Shown here one piece after another: positions 49,232 to 62,215 of a stretch of 64,000 nucleotides of DNA. A model generated the notes under the pieces. It saw only the letters and a program-made list of their open reading frames with translations, was not told the DNA's origin and ran no database searches. Position numbers and translations under genes: made by a program. The DNA is from Lutjanus erythropterus (lineage: Eukaryota > Chordata > Actinopteri > Lutjaniformes > Lutjanidae), in assembly GCA_020091685.1 (NCBI GenBank), contig CM034608.1, positions 4,936,751-5,000,750 of the forward strand, written 5' to 3'. Position 1 is the stretch's first letter, and each line of letters starts with the position of its first letter.

Positions 49232-49859
49232 ACTTATTTTTGAGTCACAATTTTCAATTACCATATGTGCCAGTCAATTTAAATGAAAAGAAAATTGATT
49301 GAGACTGTTTAATTTAACAGAATATAATCAGATGTATGGGTTTCTAACAATATATATATATATGTATATGTGTGTGTATACATTTTGCTCAGTTGTACAG
49401 TTACAGACATCTACTCCCTCTAAAAGATTATTAATGATTTGTTACGAGACAATAACTCAATCGGCAAACATTCAGCATTAATTTGAACTCTAATTTGAAC
49501 TTTAGTTACAGGCTGAAATAGAAATGTCAATGGAAGACAACATGACTGCAGTGTTGAGAAGAGCAAGTATTTCAGTTTTGCATGTTTCCTTAAACTCTGA
49601 TGACAAGTTGTGGTCATTTTATGATTTATTACAGTATACATTACAGATTTCTCTGTGTTTTTTTTTTTTTTGTTTTTTTTTTTTACCTATAATGCATCAC
49701 AAAGAAGACAAGATGACATATGACTACAAGATAAGATTGTTTATCATATTTTGATGTTGTTAACTATGAAGTTTATCTTTAGGTGAACATAATATTTCAT
49801 GTTTTTGAAATCCTGAATGTCTCAATCAACGCTTTGTTCCTTTGATTTTGCTTTGTGTA

Positions 49860-49863
<4 letters not shown>

Positions 49864-49891
<28 letters not shown>
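49864..49891. repeat. (TG)n microsatellite
   Basis: About 14 uninterrupted TG repeats. Confidence 0.9.
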
Positions 49892-50330
49892 AGACGGTGA
49901 ACCTCGGTCAGGAAGAGGAAGGTTGACGAGGAGGAAGTCAGAGACCCCCCTCCAGCAGAGGGAGAGAGCGCCGTGTCATAATTTATGCCTTAAAAAGCAT
50001 GAATTTTTCAGTGCACAGTGGCAGAGATGGCACTTCATGTTTACGACAATCATTTCCTTAGTGAATGATTCATGTGGATGTGGCGCTTATGAATCTTTCA
50101 GGGAACAAACAGAAACACTGATGCTCAGAGCTTCAAGCTCCTTCGCTGGTTGCTGCTTCAACATCCAAACTGAGTGTCTGGGAACGGAACAAACAGTGAA
50201 GTGAGCGTGGGAATAATAACCCTCCCTGCCTCATCCTCACTTTTTTTTATTTCTCTGATTTATTTTCTAAGCACTTCTCAGGGTCACACGAATATTATAC
50301 AGCTGAATAGATGTTGACAATTTGGATATT
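49892..50330. other. non-repetitive stretch, no gene recognised
   Basis: This moderately GC-balanced stretch has an open frame at 49,923-50,204 (93 codons) without a recognised domain. It does not look like any repeat I know. It could hold a conserved non-coding element, but nothing in the sequence proves that. Confidence 0.3.
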
Positions 50331-50334
50331 TTTC

Positions 50335-50880
50335 TTGAAGGTGGTGCAGCCAATCAGCATCCTGGGAGGGACTATTGGCAGCTAGAGGCGTGGTTTTAGG
50401 TGTGATGACAGCGAGAAGCATCTAAGGAAGTGACTTGTCTTGAGCAAACAGTGGAAGAGGTTAGCGTAGATACTGTGAGAGACAGTTATATCAGAACTGG
50501 AGAGTCCTGCTTCATTGAAAGAAGAGCAAAGAACGACACTGAAGGCTTTTCTTGATGGAAAAGATGTTTTCACTCATCTTCCAATTGAAGAGTTTGATCT
50601 GATTGGTTTAAGTTAACCTGTGCTAGATGTGATAGACAGATGGTTCATCCAATCACCTGCCAAGCGTTTTTTGAAAGTGCTTGCCCTTTTCCAAACAGTT
50701 ACTAAGGATGATTTCCCAGATGGTTCTGTGTAACAAACCATCCGGTGTGTCAAAATCCACCTTTGCCATCTTGTGCCAGGGGCACAGGGGTATCCTGCCC
50801 TGTCCCACCCCTTGCACCGGCAGTGCACAGCGGGATACACCTATCAGCTGTGCCCAAGTGCCCTGATTAATTCATGGGTG
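50335..50880. repeat. probable DNA-transposon-derived repeat
   Basis: The block contains gggagggactattggcagct, aggcgtggttttaggtgtga and, further on, gtgccaggggcacaggggta. I associate these with common teleost MITE-type repeats, from memory. Terminal repeats were not resolved. Confidence 0.35.
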
Positions 50881-53400
50881 AGTTTAGGTCAAACAAACAT
50901 TAAACCAATCAGAAAGTCAGCTCATATCACCTTTAAGAACCAGGTGTGCCAGGAGTTCAAGCGAGGAGACAGATCTGCTGGTTTGAGAAGTGAAAGCATG
51001 AGCGTGCAATATATGGAGACAGCAGGATGTCTCCAAAGCAGGTTTAAAGTGTAAGGAGTTTGTTTTACATTAACATCTGTAAAAAGTAATACAATAAAAG
51101 AACCATAAAAGTCGTCCAGATATTTAACTGGTTATGTTTTACACTGAAGCGCCTTGACATTATCATTATTATATCATTATCATTGTCATTATTATGCAGC
51201 TCTGCTGGCTGAGGAGTGAAGGAGAGAGCCGGTGTGGTCGAGAGGAGACCCAGTCTGGCCACAAAGCTGCCATCTCAACCTGGCTCAGGTGGGCCACCTG
51301 AGGTGCAGTTTCGTGGCCACCAACACTACATCACCTTACCTTTCTCATTATCCTCATCTCTTCCCCCCATCATCGCTCCTCGGTCCCGCTAGCACAGCTA
51401 TGGGTGGACAGTGTTTCTGAAGTTTGATAACTTGTATGCAAAATTACGCACAGATTATCCAGCTGTTTAATCCTTGTTGTTCTGGATCACAATAAACATG
51501 CAGATGCAAACACTACAGCTACTTCAGCTGTCATGTCTTCATTTTTAGACCTCCCACCCATTGCCACTCAGACCAGGCGCAAGTTAATTTGCTGTCCTGC
51601 AGACGTAGCAAAAATGGCAACTGCACGGGTGTAAGATAGCAATGACACCTGCATCACAAGTGTATCCGCTTTGTGTGGGGTGTAAGATAGGGCCTGTAAA
51701 GATCAGCTTTGACTTCATGGAGAATTTCTTGCAGCAACTCCAATTAATTCCATTGGAATCACTGCAAAGTAAATGCATATTAACTTGATGAACTTTGACT
51801 TGCAAATTTGTATCGTTGACCCACAGCAAACTGTCTTGACAGTGCTTGAAGGGATATAGAGCCAAAGAAAACCATAAACTGCCTCCATACTGCCCATTTG
51901 GTGTAATATAAGTCTCCTAAAGCCCCCACAAATACTTGAAAGATGTCATTAACACCATGTTTTTAGCCTTAATCTTCACTGTAGATTCTTAGCTTGGAGC
52001 CATGTTCACAGGCGTGTGCACACCGTCTGAACTGGGTGTGTGTGGTGTGACGGTGTGCAGGCGCCAGTGGATGGTACGTCGGGGCTTCAGGAGACTTGGA
52101 TCACACCAGACGCACTTTATGGAGACTTTTTTTTACTTACTGTGCACCAGTAAAAACATACTTTTTATGTGTTATCTCTGCTATGTTCTTCCAATAAATC
52201 CCTGTAAATCTTAAACCGACCTTGAACCTTAAACTGAACATTATATGAATTTTAACCCTTAATCATATGACAGTGTGCTTCAGTTGTGTCCCCATTTTAT
52301 ATTTGCACTGTTGTTAATAATACTACTACTAATAACTAATAATTGTAATAATAAAGTATATAAATTAATGTGCAGTCTGAATGAATTGGGGTGGTTTACA
52401 TCACATTTGTACCAAAATATCAGTGTCATGCTGTAACTCCTTTGTACAAAGTGGCATCTGTAGCTGCCATAGTCAATGCACCAGTTGCAATGTTGGCAAC
52501 AGCTTTGCTATATTTTATGTGTCGCTGCCAGTCAATCTGTATGACTCTATTTCAAAATTTTGAGATCTGATCATGTTGGAAGCAGTCGAGCGTGTCAGTA
52601 AATATGGCTAACACGGAAACCAGGCTATTATTAGCTGATATAAAATTGTTGGACGGGCCACTGTCACCCTGATATTCAGTGCCGCTCCTCCGCTCAGTGG
52701 AAGCATGTCCTCCTTTAAAAATCACATTTATCTGTTGCCTGGAAGCTGCAGTCGCCTGGTGGAAATCTTTCATCTTGTCTGTGTAGTGCCCTTCAGAGGG
52801 CCCTACCGGCTGTTTGGATTTTAGCCAAGGTTACTATAGAAACACACAGAGGGAGAAGTGCAGGGAAACAGGAAAGGCTTGCTCATGCTAATAGAAAACA
52901 CGCTTATTGATTCCCATAAAAAAAAAACACACACACACACATACACGTTACAAAATGTGAACAAAATGTAAACATCAAAGGTTTCATTTTGTTAGCGATC
53001 AAACAGTGTGTATTACCTCTCCTTGTGAATAATGACTGATTTAATCAACCTGAAAGTATTGAAAAAGCAGATAGATGCACTGATTGATCGTTTAATTGAT
53101 TTAATTGATTCATTCACTGAAGGCATCAGAAGATCAGCTCATGCCACAAAGACTCTCTCATCCACAGACACCAAAGCTGAAGCCTTTAAAGGGCTGTTCT
53201 GCAAATGTATTCACACACTCATCTTCTCTTTATGTGCAGTTTTAATATCTCATTTGGGGTAAAATCCTTTGTCAACAACTATAAAAATGTGTTTATATTC
53301 AACTGTATTCTTATTTTTCTCTGCAGAGTTGATCAAATCAGCGTGATGTGTGATCGGGTGACTCCATCCAATCACAGGCTGACACTGGGGGGTTCTGGGC
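50881..53400. other. spacer, no gene seen
   Basis: Short ORFs only, none with a recognisable domain. A short (AC) run lies near 52,929-52,940. Confidence 0.4.
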
Positions 53401-53427
53401 GTGTGTGTGTGTGTGTGTGTGTGTGTG
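53401..53427. repeat. (GT)13 microsatellite
   Basis: Uninterrupted GT repeats. Confidence 0.9.
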
Positions 53428-55594
53428 CATGACCTCAGAGGAGTGTTATTCTCTTTGAGGTGAGTTTGATAGTGACGGCAGACACCTGCGCAGATCACAG
53501 CTGAAAAATTTAAATGGTGTTGACTGGGAGGGTATGGAAGGAACAGATGAATTCATTAAACTGCTGATCAAACGTGTTAAATTAAAATGTACGTTTGATT
53601 GAATTCAGCCACGTTGAATGCACTCAACATGCATATTAAAAAAAAATACCATGAATAAATGCACACATGACTGACAGAGCAAGAGAGGTGATGAAGGAAT
53701 GGATGAACAAATCAAATCAAAATACATATATTGATAGAAAAGTCTTGGGGCGTGGCTGCTTTTAGTGACAGGTGGGTACTGTCACAGGTGGATAGCTGCT
53801 AGGTAGCCGCTTCATTCAGTCGCCTTACTTCTACCCATGCTCCGCCTCTTTGCCCATTTTTAAAACTGGCCAGGAGGCTGTTGGAGTCAGGTACCGCCAA
53901 GATGGTGACAGTGCGGTTGCACTGGGACCCAGTCAGGTGTGATGGCTGGAAGATGCAAGAGACAGATCTATTCATTGCAAGAAGCATCCCTATTTCATCT
54001 TATCATTTTTATTTTTATTCTACTTTTATTTTATCTTTTACTACATTTTCCCCCTTGTGCTGCCGTTTTTTCCCAAGTGGTGTTGTGTTAAATTGAATTT
54101 CAGCTACATTAGATCAAAAAAGGTTCATCTCATCTCATCATATTCAGATTGCCACCATGGACACATACATAAGCTTGGTGTTCAAACAAGAACAAACATT
54201 TATTTAATCCTGCAAACCATGACAAATGAAGTAATTGCTAGAAAATTAAATTTTTAGAACTATTTATTTATTGGACCTGTGGACAAAATTAAAACAAGAT
54301 CTGTATCATTTATATTTGTGGTATTTTGTTGATGAAGATTATTTGATAACAATAATTTTGATTTTAGAAGCAATTTGTTCATTCTGTTTGAAAAGTTTGG
54401 CACATTTCAAATGGTTTGATTCTTTTTTCAATCTTTTGTCATGTGGTTGGAAAAAAAACTGCTTGGTCAATGTCAACTGAACTGGTCAATATAACATACA
54501 ACAATGACAGCTAAGGGATTTATTTTAATTGAAAATTAATTAAAAAAAACAATTATTAGCAAGTGCTCACTTTCTAATAATTATTTTCAACATTCAAGTG
54601 ATTATAGTAGAAGCAGATTGCATATATATGAAATACATATAAATATCTAAATTTCAACTTAAAATGTATCTTAATTAGACATTTCAATCTTTAATCACTT
54701 TATTTAACAGTATATTTGTGATGTGTAGGCATCATGCAGATTGCATCATGAAATTCAATATATAATAATGAAGGAATTCACAAATAAATTATCTCATGTA
54801 CTGGCTGTATTATATTTGATGAACACATTTTCAACATGATTTTACTGCCAAATAAGGCACAAACTATTGAGTAATTTTGGGTTGTTTCACTAACTTTCTA
54901 AAGGAAAGATTTCATTGCCAAAAATGTGCAACTCATTACGTGAAGGCAGCCATGTTGGATTTAGCACTCACAGGTCGGCTGCTGCCTGCAGTACACTGAT
55001 GATACACCAGGGGGCAGACGACATGTCTCAGACTGCATGCAACAGGAGTTTCAGGAAAGTATTGATCATACTGATGCTGCAGAGGTCTCAGAAACGTATG
55101 CATCAAATATGATGCAAATGGTGTTATGGGGTAAAATTGTGCCATTTATTTTAAGTAAAATAGTAAAATATTAAGTAGCGATGTATAATCAACTATAAAA
55201 AGCTGTTCAGTTCAATGAATTATTTATTTTCTTTGGGTGTTTTTTTGTCATGTACAGAATAGATATGAAATGATGGTTGCTGGGTAATATGTATGTTAAA
55301 GTTGTCCAATGTCAGATCACTAGCATGCATGAGGGCCCATCATGTGGGCCATGGGACCTGGCATAACTACCTTATGTCACTGGTCTCACAAGGGCTCTTC
55401 AGAATCCTGTGAGTGCATCGTTCACTATTTATCAGTGTCTAAGGTAAGAATGTAGCCTTGGTATGTGGTGTCTGTGGTCTGCTAGGTGAGCTGGCACCCC
55501 AAGTACAGTTGATTTTTTGAGTGGAGGAGCTGCTCATAACTGGAAAAAAAATTGTGGGTGTTGGTGAAACAGCTCCAGAAAATAAAGAGACAGG
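53428..55594. other. AT-rich spacer, no gene seen
   Basis: The part near 53,745-53,960 (ggggcgtggctgcttttagt and following) resembles a teleost MITE, from memory. The remainder, especially 54,000-55,000, is very AT-rich without coding signal. Confidence 0.4.
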
Positions 55595-56031
55595 GACAGT
55601 TAACCCCCAAAACAGAAAAGCATATTTTTCCCCTGACCCGTAGTACTATTTATCATCTAGAATTTTTTTGGTGCGAGTTGCAGAGTTTTGGAGATGTCTG
55701 CCTTCTCTCTAATATAATGTAACTAAAAGGCACTCAGTTTGCGTTCCTCAAAATACCAAAAAAAAGAAAATATATATATACATTTGAAAAATTCAAAACC
55801 AGCGTCTCTTTCCAGGAATCATGACCTGGTTTCTCAAAATAATCCAAAGACCTTGTTGTGAACAGTTTTATGTGGGAACTACTTTGAATAAAATTCTGGA
55901 AAGAGACAGTGATGAGTTTTTCAAACGTATTATTTTGCTGCTTTTAGCACCACAAACCAAGTGTCATCTAGTCCAATTATATTGAAGAGAAGGCAGACAT
56001 GTCTCCAGCCAGCATCTACAAAACTCGAGAC
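55595..56031. mobile_element. foldback MITE-like element
   Basis: The left arm near 55,675-55,735 (gagttttggagatgtctgcc, then ttctctctaatataatgtaac) is repeated inverted at about 55,965-56,025 (aattatattgaagagaaggc, then agacatgtctcc and ctacaaaactc). The arms pair over roughly 50-60 bases with small gaps. There is no coding region. Sequence outside the arms (from about 55,595) resembles the same teleost repeat, from memory. Confidence 0.55.
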
Positions 56032-56580
56032 ATTTTGTTTTCTCTTAGCAAAGTTTAATTGACTCAAAAGTTAAGTGACTGCCAATGTCATACTTGTATA
56101 ATTTCCTGTTTGTGTAAAATGGTAAAATGTGTCATATCAGTTGGTAAGAATGTATATGATGATTAGTATGTAGTACACACTGTATGGAATTAGTATGGAT
56201 TTAGGACACAGTGTCCCCAGCTGCTTCTTTTCACCTGCTATTAGCTTCACCTGAGAAGTGTCATCCCTGTTTACACACGCAGACTTACACTGGAGGCGTG
56301 ACAGTGTAGTTAGAGTTTCATTTTAAATGCATGCAAGTACCGCACACTTACACTTATGCTCTCAAAGACGCCTACTTTTTCATCAAAACGCTTTCTCCTT
56401 TTCATTTAACCTAATTCTTCATAACATTTAAACTCCCCCGGCGCACTCCTTCCCCTGAGACTTCTCATCTGACTGCGAATCACTTCCTCTCAAATACAAA
56501 CAGAACTGCTTTATTATCATCAAGCGTTTGTAATATTAGGTTCCATTTAGTTTGTCAGAGTTTGCGCTCATTTTTAGCAT

Positions 56581-56660
56581 GTGTGGCCCCACAGGGAATC
56601 GAACTCTCACCCAGGCTGTGGTAGTGCCTTGCTCTGACGATTAGAGACGGTGGATCGGTA
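56581..56660 (-). repeat. tRNA-like relic (SINE head or tRNA pseudogene)
   Basis: On the minus strand the block has a box-B-like GAGTTCGATTCC and a D-arm-like GTCAGAGCA about 35 bases before it. The T stem and acceptor stem do not pair properly, so it is not a working tRNA. Confidence 0.3.
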
Positions 56661-56837
56661 AACTGCTGCACCCAGGGGATAAAAAAGAAGACAAAAAAAA
56701 ATAGAGAAGGTGTGTATTTGAACCGATAAATCAAACTGATACAGGATCATTATGTAAATTCTAACCTCAGAGGGCAGTTTCACTTAGTACTGATGTAGGT
56801 GTGTGTGCATATGTGTAAACAGGGAAACAGTTCTGCA

Positions 56838-56838
<1 letters not shown>

Positions 56839-56888
<50 letters not shown>
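56839..56888. repeat. (CA)25 microsatellite
   Basis: Uninterrupted CA repeats followed by a short GA run. A (TTTC)n tract lies at 56,989-57,009. Confidence 0.9.
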
Positions 56889-56891
<3 letters not shown>

Positions 56892-57724
56892 AGAGAGAAG
56901 ACATTGTGCCAGCTGAGACCCAAACAATAAAAAACAACAAATAATAAAACTCTGACTGTTCCTCATCCCTCCAGGACACACTATCCCTCTTTCTTTCTTT
57001 CTTTCTTTTATTAATGCCACAAATACAAGTATTGTTGTCTCCATCTTTTACTCACCATCTCTTTTTAATGTCATGCTCTCTGCCACTGTTCCATCTTTAT
57101 TTTTTGGGATAAAAAAAAAACTTGGTTTTTGATTATTTCATATTCAAAACCGCACTAATCAATCTTTTTATAGCAGTGGATCAAATGAATGGTTTCTCTC
57201 TGATGAACCCACACAGATAGCTGCCTGTTCTGGACCCCGGTGCTGCTGGTGCTCATTCAGTAGCTAACAAGCCTCCGTCAATACTGAGGCCACTTTTCCA
57301 AAATTCCTCATACAGTCCAACATCCATCCTCGCCAAACATTTAAACTCACCTTCAAAACTCTCAAACTACCAAAACACTTCATACATGTCTTAAAACAAG
57401 CTTGTTGGACCTAAACACTGCAACAGTTGTCACTCAGGAAGCAAACGTTTTCACTCAGAACACACTGACCAGAAAAACACTACAATATAAAAAATGCAGT
57501 AGGAGTAACACCTCTTCACCTCACTGACTGTATTAAATTATGTCCACCAAGAATGAATCAGAAATGCAGCGCTTTGCTCCAATATCCTTTTATTTTTTTT
57601 TCTACATATATCTTTGCATATAGCCAGTCGAGAAAAATAGAAATTTGAAATAACAAAATTATTGAAATTCTTTTAAACTCTCCTCTGTCCTCTATGCATT
57701 CTTCCTCTTTCTGCCACTCCTCTT

Positions 57725-58025
57725 TACCTTAAATCTGTGCCCAAACCCGACGGACCCGATGGGTTTGGGTTGGGCCGTATTTCTTACATATTTAATGGGC
57801 TTATGTTCGGTTTTATAATTATATTATTTTATTCCCCCCATGTATTGTTCCTGTCACTGCCAGCTTCTACTGTTTGGTACACAGAAGGAAGCTTGCGAAG
57901 AATGAATTTTGGGATTTCGGGTTTGGGCTGAAATATGCTAATGAGGGACAGGTTCGGGTCGAGTTCGGACAGAATTTTGTCAGGCTTGGGCCTTTTTGGG
58001 CTTAACTTTTCAGGCCCGATCAAAG
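57725..58025. mobile_element. possible hAT-type non-autonomous element fragment
   Basis: The ends are rich in cccgac/gggtttggg and cgggttcggg/ggcccga strings, for example gggtttgggttgggcc at the left and caggcccgatc at the right. Fish hAT-derived repeats often carry such ends. I could not define clean terminal repeats. Confidence 0.3.
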
Positions 58026-58029
58026 TTCT

Positions 58030-59897
58030 GTTCCAAAGCTGGTCCCTTTTCTATGTTTGGTAATGATTTCATTCATTTCATTTTCATATTTACATATACT
58101 TCAACATGGTTTCTGGAGAAATGCACCACGTTTGCCTTCATTTTGTTTTGAAAACAGCGTGTAAACGTTTGAAAAATGTGCTGCAGATACACAGTGTTTT
58201 GCAGGTGGTGAAGTATGAATGAGAAAGGAGATCATGGGTTTTGCAAAATGTGGTCATTGAATGCATTTTGTGTGAAAACAATGAAAAATGATCCACAGTT
58301 CCATATAAACATCTGCTTCTCCGACAGTGTGTAGGATTTTGACAGTGTGACTCCAGTTGTGATCAGTGCATGTTAGCAATCTGTAAATAGAAACTGTAAA
58401 CAGAAGTTTTTCCTCGCCACTGTCGCCTTAGTGCTTGCTCATGGTGGGAACTGTTATGTCTGTAAATAATATTATTAAGAGCACGATCCAGACCTGTGTC
58501 ATAGCATCTGTATAAAAAGTGCCCTGAGCTAACATTGATCCATATAATCCAAAACCAAAACATTATTTAAAGTTCGGAACATAATGTGACTTTCGTCATT
58601 TGACCTTTATCTTGTGAGTCGCTTCAGTGATGTCACATGACATACATAATGTAACATGCTTATTGCAACCCCAAACATGATCACAACACTTTACCACAAT
58701 GGCCACAAGAGAAAAAAGATAGTTATTGTTTAAAACTTGAATAAAATGTATTACAATATTAATGGAAAATATTCAGCTGCTTCGCCAGTTCAAAATTTAT
58801 GCAATCTGAAGTTAAAAAAAAAAAAATTGAAAATGAACTCTTTTCTTAAGTTTGTTTGTCTGGACGTTACCTTCAGGCAACGTTGTGCCACTGTGGAACA
58901 GCCTGTAGGAATGAATCCATTAAAGAGTGTCTGCATATTTCAGCAAACTCTCTTCAACAGAAGACAGCGTGTCACATTTTTATTTGATCATTTGTGTTAC
59001 ATTAAAATTCTTGTTGTCAGTTTCCTGGTGTGTGTCTTTCACAATATACGGGTGATTTGTTGAGTTGCTGCCATCTTTGGCTCACTGCTTACGAGTTAAA
59101 ATACAATAAAATAGTCATCAGTCCATTGTCATTGTACTCCATATTTTCAATTGGTTGATCAGTATATAAACCTCAATATACAATATAAAAATGTTATTTC
59201 AAGGCAACATTTACATTTAAACAGTTTTCCATCAGTTAATTATCAAACAAAGTACATTAAACAATTAAAAATTAAACTTTGCTCATCTATTAATGTGAAT
59301 CCAATTTGTCCAGATTGTAAAATGACAGCTGAACTGTGTGAGGAAGGCTGCAAAAAAAATCATCCTCCAGAGAGTCATGTGACAAATTAAAGGACTGCAA
59401 TTAGTTTCCTCGAGACCTTGCCTTTTTTCTTTTAAAGTATTGCATCATATATGTGAGTGTAAAGGGACACGAATGCATACATTACCAAGAGGGAACACTG
59501 TACCATAGAGGGTTCACCATGTGTTAAAAGAGGCTTTCTGTCATGAGGGCAGTTGACCCAACATTGGCGTGAGAACATGTTGAAATATTATACACAAAGA
59601 CTCAATATAATATCGTATTATGATGAAACTTTTGATTTACACCCCTAAAAACTAAAGAATAGTTAAGACTCAAATTGTATGAAACTGACATTTCCCTTCA
59701 AACTATAACCACGCCATAGTGGTTCAGATGAGTCATTTTCATAACAAAAATGACAAACAGCTTATTTTGTTGTTCTCATGTGAGGCAGTCGAAGTAGAAC
59801 TGCAAATAAAGAAACACATCCTGTATCCTTCCTCCATCGTTTCTCCAATCACACACCTAATGTAATACTTCTTCCCAGATACTCATTGCTGCATGTA

Positions 59898-59899
<2 letters not shown>
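58030..59899. other. spacer, no gene seen
   Basis: AT-rich DNA; the longest ORF (58,737-59,063, 108 codons) is low complexity at its start and shows no domain. Confidence 0.4.

Positions 59900-59954
<55 letters not shown>
59900..59954. repeat. (TG)27 microsatellite
   Basis: Uninterrupted TG repeats. Confidence 0.9.
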
Positions 59955-59956
<2 letters not shown>

Positions 59957-60054
59957 AATCCCCATCTCTCTCTCTCTCTGACACACACACACACACTCAT
60001 ACACACATGATCAGTGAAGGATGCAGAAACATGAAGCTCCTCTCTTTCCCTCTT

Positions 60055-60145
60055 CGGCACGTCAGAAGCATTTTGCCGGGTGATTAATCGCCGCGGCGAG
60101 CGTTCGGGCCCCGTGGTCGGCCCGGGGGCGTCGCCACGATCCCTG
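60055..60145. other. short, very CpG-dense patch
   Basis: About 15 CpG dinucleotides occur in 90 bases, including the palindrome cgccgcggcg, in otherwise CpG-poor DNA. It is bracketed by a TG microsatellite and a CA microsatellite. It may be a small CpG island or a conserved regulatory element. No ORF or core promoter is evident. Confidence 0.45.
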
Positions 60146-60184
60146 CACCTGCCACTCTGATCCACTGACCCCCCCCTCCCCATG

Positions 60185-60188
<4 letters not shown>

Positions 60189-60222
<34 letters not shown>
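60189..60222. repeat. (CA)17 microsatellite
   Basis: Uninterrupted CA repeats. Confidence 0.9.
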
Positions 60223-60228
<6 letters not shown>

Positions 60229-60499
60229 TTTTCATACACAAAAACGACAGATAAATGTACAAATGAACAGGATATGTACCATTGTGCACAGAGGGAAATA
60301 TACACAGAAGACAGCTACATCATGCAGACTAAATTCACTAAAAAACCTCAAAAAGTACATTAATTATTATTTTAGGTGAATGAATTTACACAATCATACA
60401 ATTAATAAATTCTATATTTAATGAAAACATACACACACACATTTAAATCCATGCCTGAAGACAAAAAAGAAAGACAAAACAAACATACCAGCTCCTGCA

Positions 60500-60580
60500 A
60501 GAAGGGATGACAGAAAGCAGTAAACTGACACTGTGGGGTTACGGGTTCAACTCCCTGAAGCGAGGCACCAGTCCACCGAT
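60500..60580 (+). repeat. weak tRNA-like box B (possible SINE fragment)
   Basis: GGTTCAACTCC near 60,546 matches the Pol III box B consensus. The expected box A position upstream is only weakly similar, and no cloverleaf forms. Confidence 0.2.
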
Positions 60581-61284
60581 GAGTGCATCGAACATGCAAC
60601 ATACACACACACAAATTAAGAACAGCGGGAGCAAGAGTGCAGCACCTGATGGACCAATTTCTGGGACTAGTATAGTGGCTTCCTCAAGGGTAATGACAGA
60701 GGGACTCTAAATGGTTGCAGTGACTGGAAACTGGAGAAACCGGGAAGGAACCTGAAGGAAACCCATGTTGATGGTGAAAGCATGTAAACTCCAGATACCT
60801 TTTCTATCATGGAGCGACCCCTGACCAGGTGACATTTTATGAATATTTCAAATCAAAGCACAAAAATAGAGACCGGTCTAACTCCCAGCTTGACACATAC
60901 CGACAAGTTGTCACCACTCCTTAGTCGTACAGACTCACACGGTACCTGTTAGTGACTAAAAGTGAGGCAGTGGGATTTCCGGTGAATTGAATGTAAATTG
61001 GATGAGAATGGGTTGTATAAATTATACAATTAACCCAAATAATAAATTATTTAAGGAGCTATATAATGTTCATTATCATGTGCGATATTACTTAAAATAT
61101 CAGGGGCTTTGTAATGTTCTTGATCATGTGCAATACTCAATATCATGGGCTACAAAGAAGCCGCCATTGCTGTGGTGGCGTCTCCTTACAGTACGAGCAC
61201 AAATGAAGGCGAGATGCCATACGAAGTGAACAATTCTCTACTTTTACACTTATTTTGTTATGCAGTGTTACTTTTGAAAACAAT

Positions 61285-61505
61285 GTCTAGGAAGTGTGGA
61301 AGAACCTGTGCTGTTCGGCTGCTCCAACAGTCGTGTCAAATGTCAACTTTGGAAACAAACAGAATGCAAAATACACAAACCTTTACTTGATGAAGAGAGC
61401 TGCTGTCTGAGAGCAGAGACTCTACAGAGATTCACTGAATGTGCAGAGGACCAGCATGTGTCACAGTGGATCAAAAATATTAACAGAAAGGAACTTTGTT
61501 CTTGA
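61285..61505 (+). pseudogene. THAP-like zinc-finger fragment of transposon origin
   Basis: One frame begins MSRKCGRTCAV. A shifted frame continues with GCSNSRVKCQLWKQTECKIH, then TLQRF, then VSQWIKNINRKEL and a stop. The C..C / W / C..H / L..F / W...I.R spacing resembles THAP-like domains in fish transposon proteins. The CAV/GCSN join needs a 2-base correction, so the fragment is broken. Confidence 0.4.
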
Positions 61506-61899
61506 AAATCTTCAATAGCTGATGAAAAATTTGAATTCATATATATTTTTTTTATATATATTACCCAGTATTGCATTACTTAAATGTGGCGGAGGTGGTC
61601 TGTTTTTCTCTTCTTCATTATCTGCGTCTAACTACTATGTAACATTTAAATAACGTTAATCAAAGGAGCCTTCGCCACTAACTGAGGGCCGCTGTCAATC
61701 TGCGAGAGTTGGGGTTTCCCTTCTAAACCCAACCAGCAGACACCAGGAGAGACGGACACGACGTGCCACCGCAGTAATGGCTGCGACACAAGATGGCGGA
61801 ACACACAAAGCGGTCGCCAGATTCGTCTATATGTGCAATAACATTTTTTCTCTGCAACTTTTAATGTCTAGTGTGTTGTGTAATATTACTTCCACTATA

Positions 61900-62215
61900 A
61901 ATATCTTTCATTATTATCATGTACATTTACATTCAAAATCATGAGCTGTTTTACATTCATTATCTGGTGCAATATAACTTTTTATTGGCTCTTAATTAAA
62001 CTGCTAAAATTACTTTCATATTAATTTCCATTACCATTTTTCTTTTTAGCTACCATTGTACTTAACTTATCTACTTCTATTTTTATTCTACAAGGCACTG
62101 TCAGTATTTACTTTATGTTTCATGTTTATTTGTTGCTCTATTGTTGGTGTGTTACTGTAATTTTGGAAATAAGGATTTCCTTTGGGACTAATAAAGTTCT
62201 TTCTTATCTTAATAG
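61900..62215 (+). mobile_element. retroposon-type 3' tail
   Basis: The stretch is T/A-rich with tattttattctac-type runs and ends in tttcctttgggactaataaa followed by gttctttcttatctt. Many fish LINE and SINE 3' ends share this gg-a-taataaagt-tct tail. No coding part remains. Confidence 0.45.

Noticed and set aside
49905-50215. Possible conserved non-coding element or short gene
   Set aside because: The sequence does not look like a known repeat and has an open frame of 93 codons, but no domain, splice structure or second copy supports function.
53032-53262. ORF with a Lys/Ile/Asp-rich start
   Set aside because: It consists of near-repeated atcg/attgatt strings at its start and has no domain or splice context.
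56581-56660. Functional tRNA gene
   Set aside because: Box B and a D-arm-like string are present, but the acceptor and T stems do not pair and no proper anticodon stem forms.
59857-60305. Overlapping ORFs across the CA/TG microsatellites
   Set aside because: These frames are open only because dinucleotide repeats contain no stop codons; the translations are Val-Cys and His-Thr runs.
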